Shown in pieces: positions 9,376 to 19,294 of a stretch of DNA of 64,000 nucleotides; position 1 is the stretch's first letter; every line of letters starts with the position of its first letter. The notes under the pieces were generated by a model that was not told where the DNA came from, searched no databases, and saw only the letters and a program-made list of their open reading frames with translations. A program made the translations under genes and the position numbers. The DNA is from Methanosarcina barkeri 3 (GTDB lineage Archaea; Halobacteriota; Methanosarcinia; Methanosarcinales; Methanosarcinaceae), in the NCBI RefSeq assembly GCF_000970305.1, contig NZ_CP009517.1, positions 1,054,001 through 1,118,000 of the forward strand. The letters run 5' to 3'.

Positions 9376-10150
9376 TCACGTGCTCTCTTCACCTTCTTTT
9401 TCCATTATCGCAAATATTTCACTAATTATTTTTATTCGTTCATCAACCGAGAATATCTCAGTCTCAACAATCTTCCTCTTTTGAATTTTTCCCTTTTTAT
9501 ATCCAGTTCCATCTTCGTACATCTCATCGTTTACAATAAGATGCCATATTATCGTTGCAATTTTCCTTGCCAGGGCAATTATTGCCTTGGCATATCCAAT
9601 TGATTTCTTTTTTCTGTTAAAAAATTTTTTAACTTACTGTTATTCTTTCTTGCTGCTGCTTAAGAAATCTGCATCAGAATCCATCTTGCTTCCTTTGATT
9701 CTCTCTTTGTGATTCTACCTTTGTGGTATTTATCTGCAGATTGATACACATTAGGAACCCCAGACCAAGCCAGGAAGCAAGCTTATTTCCAGAAGAAAAA
9801 TCCTTAAAATTACCTATTTCAGCAAGTAGAATTGCCGCACCAAGTTCCCCTATACCTGGAACTGACATTAAAATTTCCATTTCCCTTTTATACTTTTTAT
9901 AAGCATAATTGAAAATTTTTTTCTCTAAAGTTTCGATCTCATCATCAAGACTCTTTATGAGTCTCAGACAGATTTGAAGCCTTAATGCAGCACTTTGAGA
10001 AATTTCTTGATCAAGAATATCTCTTATCTGAGCAGCTTTTTTCCGAACCTTCGATGGTGCATGTTATTTGAAGAATTTCATGTACGTTTTCTAGATATCT
10101 CCTAGAAGGCCTCCTATGATACCAATTTCTTTGCAAATATTCAAGCATTC
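9376..10150 (-). pseudogene. Decayed IS110-type transposase
   Basis: The minus strand carries the C-terminal half of an IS110/IS116/IS902 transposase, split over several frames. Readable pieces are ALRLQICLRLIKSLDDEIE, then LMSVPGIGELGAAILLAEIG with FKDFSSGNKLASWLGL (the transposase_20 domain). After a frameshift comes YHKGRI-type sequence, and finally SIGYAKAIIALARKIATIIW to the stop at 9376. The N-terminal DEDD catalytic half is absent. No intact ends were found. It is an inactive remnant of an insertion sequence. Confidence 0.85.
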
Positions 10151-10191
10151 AAAATTGAGAATTTGAAAGAGAAGAAAGATATTAAGAAATA

Positions 10192-10908
10192 TCAGAGGTT
10201 CTTTTTATTCTCGGAGCTTATCTCAGCGTTTTCCCGAATTAGCTTGCCTTCAGAATACCGATATATTGCAAGCTCGCCTGTGGAAAACCTGACTTTCCTG
10301 ATATCCTCATCGGAAATCCCTTCTATATGTTTGACCAGAGCCCTCAAACTGCCCTGGTGGGCACAGACCAGCACATTTTTTCCTGCATTTACAGCAGGCA
10401 GGATTTTCTCCTTGAAATAAGGTACTGCACGTTCATACACGACTTTGAGACTTTCTCCTTCAGGTGGGCCTGGCTGAAAGTTCCACCTCCAGGAAGCAAG
10501 TTTTTCGGCTCCGTATTTTTCTTCCATCTTCTGCTTTTTTCTTCCCTGCAGCTTCCCGTAGTAACGTTCATTTAAAGAAGGCGTGAAATAAATCGGGATA
10601 AGTTTTTCGCCTAGTTTTTCAGGATAAGAGTACCAGTTCGTTTTCCCTGGATTTCCTTCATTCTCCATTTTCTCATGGACGACAACACCTGTTTTCTTCT
10701 GCCCGGATAATATTAAGAAAAGAGTTTCCTGCGTTCGGACAAGGTTTGAGGCAAAAGCAAGGTCCAGCTCGAATTTTTCAAGCTCTGCTGCACACTGAAG
10801 AGCCTCTTCTATCCCTTTCCTGCTGAGAGAAATGTCCACCCAACCGGCAAGCCTTTCTTCGGGCTTTAGTCCAGGTTCTCCATGCCTTACAAGTATAAGA
10901 TGACCCAT
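10192..10908 (-). CDS. gpmA: Histidine phosphatase, 2,3-BPG-dependent phosphoglycerate-mutase-like
   Basis: 238 aa from the ATG at 10908, which has GGAGG eight bases upstream; a second in-frame ATG at 10923 overlaps that SD. The catalytic LVRHGEPG is at residues 5-12. The mutase-type signature ERYYGKLQGRKKQKMEEKYG and WRWNFQPGPPEGESL is present, and the second histidine is in CAHQGSLRALV. These match cofactor-dependent phosphoglycerate mutase rather than a generic phosphatase, so interconversion of 3- and 2-phosphoglycerate is the best guess. Methanogens also have the cofactor-independent enzyme, so a different phosphatase role is possible. Confidence 0.8.
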   Translation of the reverse strand: MGHLILVRHGEPGLKPEERLAGWVDISLSRKGIEEALQCAAELEKFELDLAFASNLVRTQETLFLILSGQKKTGVVVHEKMENEGNPGKTNWYSYPEKLGEKLIPIYFTPSLNERYYGKLQGRKKQKMEEKYGAEKLASWRWNFQPGPPEGESLKVVYERAVPYFKEKILPAVNAGKNVLVCAHQGSLRALVKHIEGISDEDIRKVRFSTGELAIYRYSEGKLIRENAEISSENKKNL

Positions 10909-10947
10909 AAAACAATCCTCCATATAATCAGTTTCTATAGCCAGGAG

Positions 10948-11070
10948 CCAGTAAGTGTAGCTAGAAACCAGTAAGTGTAGCTAGAAACCAGTAAGTGTAG
11001 CTAGAAACCAGTAAGTGTAATTAGAAGCCAGTAAATATGGCCAGAAGCCAGCAAATACAGCCAGAAACCA
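10948..11070. repeat. 20-bp tandem array
   Basis: Units of ccagtaagtgtagctagaaa repeat about six times with growing divergence towards 11070. It fills the spacer between the phosphatase and HD-domain genes, so it is likely transcribed as leader of the phosphatase gene. Confidence 0.85.
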
Positions 11071-11087
11071 GTAAACCTTATGGTTTA

Positions 11088-11720
11088 TTACATCTTCGGT
11101 GAAGACCTGAACTCAAGCCGGATATTGTATAGAAGGTGCCAGAGATCACCTTTTTTTTCCATTCTTTCCGCATCAGTTACAGCTCCCTGCCCTTCGAGCT
11201 CAAATCTGATACTGCACTTCCCGAAGGTAACTTTTCCAAGCCTGCTTTCCATCCTGCTATAATCAAGGGCATCGGCAAGCCGGATAAGGGCAGCTACTTT
11301 AAGGGTAAGCTCCTGAAGATCTTCAGGCATTTTCTCAAAATTTTTTTCTTTAAGTTTCTCAATTTTCTCTTTGCCTGCACTCTTTTTATGCAGGAAAGCC
11401 GTCCAGGCAATAACAGGCCTGAGTCTTTCAGGCACCTCTAAAGGCGGGTGAAGGAGTAAAATGTTCCTTCCTGTTTTATGATGATTCTCAAAATCGGTTT
11501 TTACTCCGATATCGTGGACAAGAGCAGCTGTTTCTACCAGGTTTCTCATTTCGGGTTTCAGTCCGTGTATAGAAGCAAGAATGTCAAAGAGCTTAAGAGC
11601 GTTCCTGGCCACGTTATCGGCGTGGCTGCGTTCAATTTCATAAATACTGTAGAGATCCTCCAGAGGCAACGGCTCAGGACGAAGGTCTTTCTCAAGTCTT
11701 TTATGTTTCAATGTTTTCAC
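11088..11720 (-). CDS. HD-domain protein (Ppx/GppA C-terminal-like)
   Basis: 210 aa, starting at GTG 11720. HD-superfamily metal ligands are visible: RSHADNVARNALKLFD, then AALVHDIGVKTD (the HD doublet), ENHHKTGRNILL, and later ALIRLADALDYSR. The arrangement resembles the C-terminal HD module of exopolyphosphatase/GppA proteins, here without the N-terminal ASKHA domain. Probable metal-dependent phosphohydrolase acting on a nucleotide or phosphate ester; the substrate is unknown. It lies 180 bp before the phosphoglycerate-mutase-like gene on the same strand but is separated from it by a tandem array. Confidence 0.8.
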   Translation of the reverse strand: MKTLKHKRLEKDLRPEPLPLEDLYSIYEIERSHADNVARNALKLFDILASIHGLKPEMRNLVETAALVHDIGVKTDFENHHKTGRNILLLHPPLEVPERLRPVIAWTAFLHKKSAGKEKIEKLKEKNFEKMPEDLQELTLKVAALIRLADALDYSRMESRLGKVTFGKCSIRFELEGQGAVTDAERMEKKGDLWHLLYNIRLEFRSSPKM

Positions 11721-11970
11721 GTTTGAATCTTCATCTGGCTGATTACTTCCTAAAGGTTTATTAGCCGAACTAGGATTAAAACCCCCTTTAGATATGAGTT
11801 AGACCTCCTTTATACATGAGTTAAACCTCCTTTCTATATGAATTAAAATCTCTTTCTATTTATTTCTTATATTTATCTACATTAATCAAATTAATAATAT
11901 TTTCATCCCAAATTTAAAATAAATGCAATAGAACAAATAAATTAGCAAAGATTGCAAATTTAAAATCAGG

Positions 11971-14580
11971 TCAAAAATTATTTTTTTTACGGTCGCTTGT
12001 TAAGGATGCCTTCTTTTTCTCAACCCGCTCAAGAAGAGCTTTTCCAAGGTTTGAATACTCTTTTTTCACAATCTTTTCTTTTTTCACGGTTTTTTGGGCA
12101 AAAATGGCCTCTTCTTCTTTGTTATCAAAGAAGCTTGAAAATCGGTCAAAAAGTAGAATTGAAGCTTTAAGTATCTTTTTCTGACCTGAAAGATCTCCAG
12201 AGGATAATTCTCCTGCACGTGTGAGAAGCCCTGCGAATTGTTCAAAGATCTCGAGGAATTTCTGACTTTCAGCCTGCTCCTTGACTTCATCTGTCATTTT
12301 TGAAAGGTATTGCTCACTTTCAAGCTTTGCTATGCCAGGCCTGTCACTGAAAAGAATGAATAATAGGGCCTGATAAAAAGGATAATAGAATTCCGGAATA
12401 TGGGGGCCAATAGAGGCTTCGGATGCTTCTTTAAAGTAATTGACGGCTTCTTTCAGCCCGAAAATATAAGTAGCTTCATTTTCCGCCCTTAGTGCTCTCC
12501 AGAAAGAAGCTCTTCCAAGCGAACGGAAAGCATACCTTCGGACATAAACGTACGGATTGTCAGTAAGCGCCTGCAGATCTCTCCAGGCCTGGGTTTTATC
12601 AGTCATATAAAAAAAAGAAGGTCCAAGGGCCCGTGTTGCAGCCCTTTGAACAAAACTATCGCTATGATCGGAAAAACTCAATAGGTCCTTCCAGGCTTTT
12701 TCTTTATCCGGCACTTCTTTATAGCCTGAAGAGAGGGCAAGAATCGCTCCTTTCCTAACTTCCCGATCTTCAACTGATACAAGCTTTACAAGCTCGTTCC
12801 AGGCTGCCTGCTTATTTTCACAATAGGCAAAAGCAGCAGCAAGAAGTTCTGCAGCTTTCCTCCTGAGCTGAGTATCCTGGCTTTCAGTAAGCCTCACAAG
12901 GTCGAAAAAAATTGTGGATTTTCCCTCAACCTCTGGAAAGACTTCCGAAAGCCAGTCTGCAGCATTCCTTCCGGTGCCTGTCTCCTCCTTTCCGGCCAGG
13001 TTAAGGAGTTCGTTCCAGCTATCCTGTGTTTTGCCTGTATATAGGGAATAATCAGCAAACAAGTCCTTCGTATTTTTTCTTTGTATGTGCTCTTTGCTCT
13101 CTACTTCAGGCCTGGAATAATCAGAGACAGGATTTTTAAATAGGCCAGAAGCAGGCTTTTTGTTTCTTTTTTCTTCAATCCGGACACTGCTACTTTTTTC
13201 TCCTGATTTTCCTTTTTCTCTGAATTTACCTTCTTTCCGGAGTTTGTTATCTCCTCCTGACTCATGCTTTTCCCACGTTTCATCCTGCTTTCCAGAGTTA
13301 CTTTTCTCCATTTTATCCTGCTCTCCGGAATTACTTGTTCTTATCTCTTCCAACCCCTTGCCTGCCTCAGGTATACTGCATAACTCTGGATAAACAGAAG
13401 CAAGTGTATCCGCAACCTTTCGGAGCAAAGGACTATCCTTGGTTTCAGCCAGGAGTACAAGCTCGGAATATGTCTCTCTCCTGGAGAAAACGTGTGGAAA
13501 TACCTTAATGGAAATGTTAACCGCTGTACTCTGCACGGCTTCGTCCTTGTCTTCAGAAAGTTCGAGGAGTTCCTCCCATCGTGAGTCTTTGTTATCCAGC
13601 CCTGGAAATAAGGATACAAGAGCGTCAGCGGCCATGTTCCTGACATAATCATCTCTGGATTTTGCCAGGTTCAGGAAATCAGCCCATATTTTTATTTTGT
13701 CCGGCATCTCAGGAAAGATAAAAACCAGGGCATTGATAGCCTGCCTTCGAATATACTCATTCTCGTCTTCTGTAAGCCTGAGGATGTCGTCCCAAGCCGT
13801 TTTTTTATCAGGGAGATGAGAAAAAACCGAGGGTAAAGCCAGAAGGGATTCTTTCTGGACCTCAGGGTTTCCTGATACTGCAAGTTCCATTAGAGTCTCA
13901 AGGGTTTCATCCTTCATCTCATCTGGCATTTGCGTGTAAATAATTCCGAGAGTCCGGGCGGCTTGCTCCCTTACCTTTTCATCCGCAGATTCGCTAGCCA
14001 GTTCAAGTACTTCGTTCCAGGCTTTTTCTTTTTCTTCATCCACCAGTTCAGGAAAAACAAGGCTCAAAAGCAAAGTCGATTTCTCCCGTACATAAGAATG
14101 TTCTGATGTTCCCATTTTAAGCAGATCCTTCCACACCTGCACCTTATCAGGGACTTCTTTTATTAAATACTGAAACGAGCTGACGATTTCCCTGTTAACA
14201 TCTTCCATGCTTGATCTGGAGTTTATCAGCCCGACAATGTCTTCCCACGCTTTATTTTTGTCCGGCATAAGGGAAAATATGCTTACCAGAGCACTGGCTG
14301 CAGTTATCATTACGGATTCTACTGGATAGGCTGTCAGATTCACAAACTTGTCCCACACAAGCTTCTTATCCGGCACATTAAGAAAAATCATTATAAGAGA
14401 ATTAACGGCTTCTTCCCTGACTGCATCGTCTTCGTCAGAACAAAGCCTTAACAGATCTTCAAAAGCCTGTCTTCTGTCAGGCAAAACCTCAAAAAAAGTC
14501 CCCAGTTGCTTTACAGCTTTTATTCTATCATCCGAAACCTGACTGAAGGTCTTGTTATGTATCTCTGGCTGCTCACTCAA
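11971..14580 (-). CDS. HEAT-repeat protein
   Basis: 869 aa, starting at TTG 14580 with GGTGGGA just upstream. The protein is a long array of ~40-residue alpha-solenoid units. Each has a phrase such as MPDKNKAWEDIVGL followed by a helix like VREEAVNSLIMIF. I count about ten units before and five after a low-complexity Ser/Lys/Glu/Gly-rich linker (roughly residues 415-510). The C-terminus is a different helical domain ending in a Lys-rich tail. HEAT solenoids are scaffolds; no enzyme domain is present. The linker could be flexible or a recombination product. Monocistronic; role unknown. Confidence 0.88.
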   Translation of the reverse strand: MSEQPEIHNKTFSQVSDDRIKAVKQLGTFFEVLPDRRQAFEDLLRLCSDEDDAVREEAVNSLIMIFLNVPDKKLVWDKFVNLTAYPVESVMITAASALVSIFSLMPDKNKAWEDIVGLINSRSSMEDVNREIVSSFQYLIKEVPDKVQVWKDLLKMGTSEHSYVREKSTLLLSLVFPELVDEEKEKAWNEVLELASESADEKVREQAARTLGIIYTQMPDEMKDETLETLMELAVSGNPEVQKESLLALPSVFSHLPDKKTAWDDILRLTEDENEYIRRQAINALVFIFPEMPDKIKIWADFLNLAKSRDDYVRNMAADALVSLFPGLDNKDSRWEELLELSEDKDEAVQSTAVNISIKVFPHVFSRRETYSELVLLAETKDSPLLRKVADTLASVYPELCSIPEAGKGLEEIRTSNSGEQDKMEKSNSGKQDETWEKHESGGDNKLRKEGKFREKGKSGEKSSSVRIEEKRNKKPASGLFKNPVSDYSRPEVESKEHIQRKNTKDLFADYSLYTGKTQDSWNELLNLAGKEETGTGRNAADWLSEVFPEVEGKSTIFFDLVRLTESQDTQLRRKAAELLAAAFAYCENKQAAWNELVKLVSVEDREVRKGAILALSSGYKEVPDKEKAWKDLLSFSDHSDSFVQRAATRALGPSFFYMTDKTQAWRDLQALTDNPYVYVRRYAFRSLGRASFWRALRAENEATYIFGLKEAVNYFKEASEASIGPHIPEFYYPFYQALLFILFSDRPGIAKLESEQYLSKMTDEVKEQAESQKFLEIFEQFAGLLTRAGELSSGDLSGQKKILKASILLFDRFSSFFDNKEEEAIFAQKTVKKEKIVKKEYSNLGKALLERVEKKKASLTSDRKKNNF

Positions 14581-16081
14581 GAATTCCCACCAACTTTGCT
14601 CTAGTGTCGTCCTATATAAATATTCTTTATTTACAATATCACAATCTGGCAGGTTTACTCATATAAGTATTGATTCTGGATTTTAGCTGGAAGTAAAAAT
14701 TATTAAAGTGAAACCTGCAGTTAACCGCAGCTTATCATAGAATTAATTGCAATCACGATTGGAATATTTTACTCAAAATAATTTCACGTTTTCATTTTCT
14801 GCTATTGCAGTTATGTAACGTGCACAGATGTATGTGCACAGATGACTTACTATTCTAGTTCAACTTTGAATTTGCTTCATTTTACATGGTCACTTTCATT
14901 GCTAAAACTGAATCGGACTATAGCGAGGCTAGAAATAGACTAAACAAAACAACGTAAAATCATACACAGGCAGCAAGAAAAATTGATAAAAGCAAAAAAT
15001 AAAATTAGAAACTTCTTATTATGCATGACAGTTCTTCAATCTACAGCTTTCTATTTTCTAAGTTTTTCAAAAGTAAATATAAAATGATAATGATAAAAAT
15101 CATTGTGTATATTTCAGGGATTCCCAATTCAGTAAAACTTTTTAAAAGTAAATTTGGAGACATATTCCTCCTTTTATTAATTGCTTTTATGAGTTGTTTT
15201 TATGAGCTGTTTTTATGAGCTGTTTTTATGAGCTGTTTTTATGAAATATTTTTATGTGTTGTATCCTGAAATGGTTTTGCATATTCAAAAATAGTAGAAG
15301 GTTGGTACACGATACAACATCAGGCGACGCAAAAAGTAAGTAGCGAGTAATATGGACGAAACTGGATTTTTCAAATAGTTTTATGTCATTATTTGAATTT
15401 TATTTATCTATTCCTGCTCTGTTTCTACTCTATTTTTTACAATTTATGTTAATTCAAACAATACTGACCAGATGAAAAAGAAGGACACCAAACGAAAATA
15501 AAAATCAGAGAATTAAGATATTATATAAATCTATTTTATATCCTTTTTCAGATTTACTTGAAATAGACAATAGCAACTTTAAAAAACATATTTATAGGGC
15601 ATAAGTACCTCGCTGAGCCCGGGTTAAGTCCCTTTTTTAAGAATGTCTGTAAAGTAGTAATACAAGGAAAAATTATAAAATTAGCACATAAGGCCCTGGA
15701 ATTTTTGCAAGAAAAATTGAATGAAAGAAAAAAATACCGTTTTAGAAATACCGTTTTTAGAAATTATTTACCAACCCTTTACAAACATATGTAGAAGAAT
15801 TCAAAAAATCTAAATGATTATATATCAGCACTAACAAGGTCATCTAAACATTTACCATGTACCAGGATAAAAAACGATTTAATATATGCTCTGCAACTTT
15901 AATTGTCTTTAGTATTAAGATCTTCCGCTTTACATTGTCTTAGATACTGAGTTAAATGTTCCCCTTCTCCAAGTATAAATAAAAACGACTCAATAGATAA
16001 TTAAAGTATGTGTAATTATAGTACTTATATAATTGTGAATTATAGTATCTGATGAGGATATTAAAATAGAAGGCTGAAATA
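14581..16081. other. 1.5-kb gene-poor region
   Basis: No SD-supported reading frame or RNA gene recognised. It holds a 13-bp tandem array (listed) and, near 15600-15650, a GC-richer phrase tacctcgctgagcccgggtt that partly resembles one at 36790 (tacctcactgagaccaaata). Confidence 0.5.
15187..15245. repeat. 13-bp tandem array, ~4 copies
   Basis: Copies of gagctgtttttat, the first variant gagttgtttttat and the last gaaatatttttat. Non-coding. Confidence 0.8.
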
Positions 16082-17452
16082 ATGCGGCAACAGAACTTAA
16101 TAATTAAACAGCTGGCACAAAAAATAGTAAATTTTATCGAACCTGTCATCCCTTATCTGGTAATCGGGTCTAAAAAAGCGGCTGAAGAAGCATGCAAAAA
16201 AGTGGGGTCTGAAGTTTGGGAAACTGAAAAAAAACTCTGGGAAAAACTGTGTTCGATAGGATATATTGAACTGAAAGAAACCGCTGGGGATATGGTTGTT
16301 GCACCTTCTGATACAGACGTAAGGCAAGTTTTTACTCAGGAGATTTTAAAATTGCTTGAAGGAAACCCTGACTTAGTTAAAGAAGTTTCGTCTTTTATGG
16401 ATTATAAAGCAGTACAGAAGCTAATGACCGAAGATAGTTCGGCCAGGATTACAAAACAAACCTTAGAACAGGGTTCAAAACAAACTCTGCTTGATAGAAC
16501 CAGAGTACTTGACGAATTTAACGGTCTGCTTGAAGCCTTTATATCAAGAGAGAATATTTCTAAAAGTCCGGAGCGATATGAAATGCCCGCTACCGAGAAA
16601 CCTGTTACTGGTCTGGGAGTCGTAGGCGAAAAGAGTCACAGTGACTTACGAATTGAGCAAATTGCAGAAATTAAACATATCAAAAAACCCAATTTTGAAA
16701 AAGCCAGTGCTGAAAGTACCGATAATGAGATTCAAGATAGAGTTCAAAAGGCAAAGGCTCTTTTACTGCTAATCTCACGTCTGGAAAAGCCGGAAAAAGA
16801 CGAGATCATGGAAGAAATCCTTGATTTTGCTTCCCGGATTCAGTATGGTGACTTAAGGTCACAGGCCCTTTCCCTGGCTGTCCTGTACCTGAATGGGCCA
16901 AAAAAAGCCGAATCTATTGAGAAAGCCCTTGAATCTGCCTCCCACATTCAAGATGAGAACGAAAGAGCCCTTGTCCTTTCCTCACTTCTCCCTCACTTGA
17001 AAGGGCCAGGCAAAGAAGAACTTATTGAAAATATCTTTTGCTCCTCACACCATCTTCAATATGGAGATACAAAATTCCAGATACTTTCCTCGCTTGTCCC
17101 GCATCTTTACGGATTAAAAAACGAAGCCATTATTGAAAGAGCTCTTGAACTGATAGAGGTGATTTTCTCCGACTATCAAAAAGTACAGGCTCTCTCATTT
17201 CTTATCCCGTATCTAAATGAGCAAAGAAAAGAAGAAATTCTTGAGCAAGCTCTTCAATTAGCTTTCGGCCTTAAAGATAAGGACATGAGGCCAGAAGCTC
17301 TCTCGTATGTTCTCCCGCACCTGGAAGAACCTAGAAAAGAAGAGATTTTTAAAAAAGCCCTAAATATGGCATCTATGGTTAAATCCGAACTCCAAAAAGC
17401 TGAAGCTTTATCCTCACTTGCTCCATATATTGATGAGCTGGAAAAAGAATAA
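16082..17452 (+). CDS. Alpha-helical repeat protein with N-terminal adaptor-like region
   Basis: 456 aa. Residues 1-105 are a compact helical/winged region (SKKAAEEACKKVGSEVWETE) of a kind I associate with N-terminal adaptor regions of modular prokaryotic proteins, though I cannot name it. From about residue 220 to the end there are six to seven ~35-residue helical-hairpin repeats, each with phrases like IEKALESASHI and ALVLSSLLPHL. The stop falls right after a repeat unit with no capping helix, so the gene may have been shortened. No catalytic motif. Function unknown; protein binding is the natural inference. Confidence 0.75.
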   Translation: MRQQNLIIKQLAQKIVNFIEPVIPYLVIGSKKAAEEACKKVGSEVWETEKKLWEKLCSIGYIELKETAGDMVVAPSDTDVRQVFTQEILKLLEGNPDLVKEVSSFMDYKAVQKLMTEDSSARITKQTLEQGSKQTLLDRTRVLDEFNGLLEAFISRENISKSPERYEMPATEKPVTGLGVVGEKSHSDLRIEQIAEIKHIKKPNFEKASAESTDNEIQDRVQKAKALLLLISRLEKPEKDEIMEEILDFASRIQYGDLRSQALSLAVLYLNGPKKAESIEKALESASHIQDENERALVLSSLLPHLKGPGKEELIENIFCSSHHLQYGDTKFQILSSLVPHLYGLKNEAIIERALELIEVIFSDYQKVQALSFLIPYLNEQRKEEILEQALQLAFGLKDKDMRPEALSYVLPHLEEPRKEEIFKKALNMASMVKSELQKAEALSSLAPYIDELEKE

Positions 17453-17520
17453 GTTATGGTTTGTAAAAAACTTCCATAAGTAAGCTGCAAGAGGCTGATA
17501 TTAGTAGTATAATTTTTAGC

Positions 17521-17720
17521 CTACTCAGCTTTATGAATCTTTAGCCTACTCAGCTTTATGAATCTTTAGCCTACTCAGCTTTATGAATCTTTAGCCTACT
17601 CAGCTTTATGAATCTTTAGCCTACTCAGCTTTATGAATCTTTAGCCTACTCAGCTTTATGAATCTTTAGCCTACTCAGCTTTATGAATCTTTAGCCTACT
17701 CAGCTTTATGAATCTTTAAC
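17521..17720. repeat. 25-bp tandem array, 8 exact copies
   Basis: ctactcagctttatgaatct plus ttagc repeats eight times without a single change, with partial copies at both edges. Lack of divergence suggests recent expansion or ongoing slippage. It lies 70 bp downstream of the helical-repeat gene. Confidence 0.95.
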
Positions 17721-17871
17721 CCACTCAGCTCAATTAATTCACTTTTTTTCCAAGAGTTTCTATATTCAGAAAAGTTATATAATAGTACTTATCGACGTTA
17801 TATTAACGTTCATTCTTAATTGTGAACTCTGTTTTCCACCGTCTGCATGTATCAATCACGGTCTGTTGAAG

Positions 17872-18036
17872 TTACATGAACTTTCTTACTAACAAATAAA
17901 ACAAAACAATAAAGCAAAGGATCAGGAACAAGTGCATCAATGCTCCAAGCACCACTTCAGAACTTATATCGTGATCTTTAAAATAAGGAATATTTTGTTT
18001 CAAAGTGACGAGGAGATTGCCAATAGATTCTGCCAT
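17872..18036 (-). CDS. 54-aa single-span membrane protein
   Basis: MAESIGNLLVTLKQ starts the protein, and a strongly hydrophobic segment (ALMHLFLILCFIVLFYLL) near the C-terminus is followed by VRKFM. No SD is visible. A TATA-like ctatatatag lies about 25 bases upstream of the ATG, consistent with a leaderless transcript. No family recognised. Confidence 0.5.
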   Translation of the reverse strand: MAESIGNLLVTLKQNIPYFKDHDISSEVVLGALMHLFLILCFIVLFYLLVRKFM

Positions 18037-18279
18037 GGTTATACAATAATTTTTTTCCTATATATAGAATTATAGTTTTAAATTTCTCACAACTTTTCTT
18101 ATAATACCCGATTCTGCGCCGTTTCATTGAGAAATTGACCAAGACTCAAGTCTGATTTTTTGATATCCTGAACATTACAGTTCAATATAGAAAATTTAAA
18201 AAACTACAATACAATAATTATTGATAGTATATTTGTCGAACATCTTCTAGGCAAATAAAAATTTAGTAAAGGGAGAAAG

Positions 18280-18609
18280 ATGGCCAGTTATAAACATCCA
18301 TGCAAATATTGCGGTAAATTAATCGCGCCCGATTCTAATTTCTGTCCTTTCTGTACGCAGGAAAATCCCCTTGGGCCTATAAGATGCCCTGTATGTAGAT
18401 ATCCTCTTGAGGATGGGGCAAAAGTCTGCGGACACTGCGGTATTTCGCTGTGGATCACATGTGAAAGTTGCGGAAAAGAAACATTCCTCGGGGATAAGTG
18501 CAGTAACTGCAGTGCTCCGATTGTTATTATCTGCCCCAATCAGAGATGTCGGACCCTGCAGTCCCCTGCGAATAAGAATTGTATCAGATGCGGTGAACCA
18601 TTGAGGTGA
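18280..18609 (+). CDS. Zinc-ribbon repeat protein
   Basis: 109 aa with eight cysteine pairs arranged as four consecutive zinc ribbons: CKYC/CPFC, CPVC/CGHC, CESC/CSNC and CPNQRC/CIRC. The SD GGGAGAAAG directly precedes the ATG. Almost the whole protein is zinc-binding knuckles, as in double-zinc-ribbon proteins that act as assembly or nucleic-acid-binding modules. It is four bases from the next zinc-ribbon gene, so the two are co-transcribed and probably act together. Exact function unknown. Confidence 0.82.
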   Translation: MASYKHPCKYCGKLIAPDSNFCPFCTQENPLGPIRCPVCRYPLEDGAKVCGHCGISLWITCESCGKETFLGDKCSNCSAPIVIICPNQRCRTLQSPANKNCIRCGEPLR

Positions 18610-18613
18610 TAAT

Positions 18614-19294
18614 ATGGGATTCAAGACGTCACAACTTCAGCCTTTTACACGGAACTATGAAGATAACAGTTCAGAATCAGGTTTCCAGTTTACTTTCTAC
18701 TGTGACATCTGTCAGGACGGCTACAAAACAAGATTTATCGAATCTAAAACATATAAGAAGACAGGTCTGTTTGGCATGGTTGGAAGAGCTCTCTCTGCAG
18801 GTTCTGACCTTGTAGGCCAATACGGTGTTGGAAATGCACTGGAAAGAGGCGTGGATATACTAAATGACCGAAAGCAGGGAATGTCTCCCGAATGGCGCAA
18901 GGAATGGGAAAATGCCTTTGAAATAGCTCAGAATGAGGCAAAAGAACACTTCTTCAGGTGTCCAAGATGCAAACACTATGTCTGTGAAGCCGACTGGAAT
19001 GAGCAGGATAATCTCTGTGTAGAATGTGCGCCAAGAGAAAATGTTGAGCTGACTGCAATAAGAGCAGAACGCATGGTAGATGAAATGAGGGAGAAAGCTG
19101 AAAATGCAAGTGTATTTAAAGGCAATATAGAGAGAAGGCAAACTTTATGTCCGGAATGCGGCAAACCCTCAGGTGAAGGAAAATTCTGTAATAACTGCGG
19201 AGCATCCCTTAATCTCACAAAATGTCCAAACTGTGGTAACAAAGTATCCATTGGTACCAGTTTCTGCGGAGAATGTGGTACAAAGTTAAATTAA
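18614..19294 (+). CDS. Zinc-ribbon protein, partner of preceding gene
   Basis: 226 aa. The N-terminal half has CDIC, a Gly-rich stretch (GLFGMVGRALSAGSDLVGQ), then CPRC...CVEC. The C-terminal part has two further zinc ribbons, CPEC/CNNC and CPNC/CGEC, the last ending the protein. The SD GAGGTGAT overlaps the end of the previous gene. The layout (substrate-like N-terminus plus C-terminal ribbons) resembles zinc-ribbon proteins found with von Willebrand or toxic-metal-stress clusters, but no such neighbour is here. Function unknown; translational coupling to the upstream ribbon protein is likely. Confidence 0.82.
   Translation: MGFKTSQLQPFTRNYEDNSSESGFQFTFYCDICQDGYKTRFIESKTYKKTGLFGMVGRALSAGSDLVGQYGVGNALERGVDILNDRKQGMSPEWRKEWENAFEIAQNEAKEHFFRCPRCKHYVCEADWNEQDNLCVECAPRENVELTAIRAERMVDEMREKAENASVFKGNIERRQTLCPECGKPSGEGKFCNNCGASLNLTKCPNCGNKVSIGTSFCGECGTKLN

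Noticed and set aside
10327-10575. Plus-strand frame antisense to the phosphoglycerate-mutase-like gene
   Set aside because: Shadow of the coding gene on the other strand.
15021-15218. 65-codon frame on the plus strand
   Set aside because: No SD, and it runs into the 13-bp array, which supplies its C-terminus.
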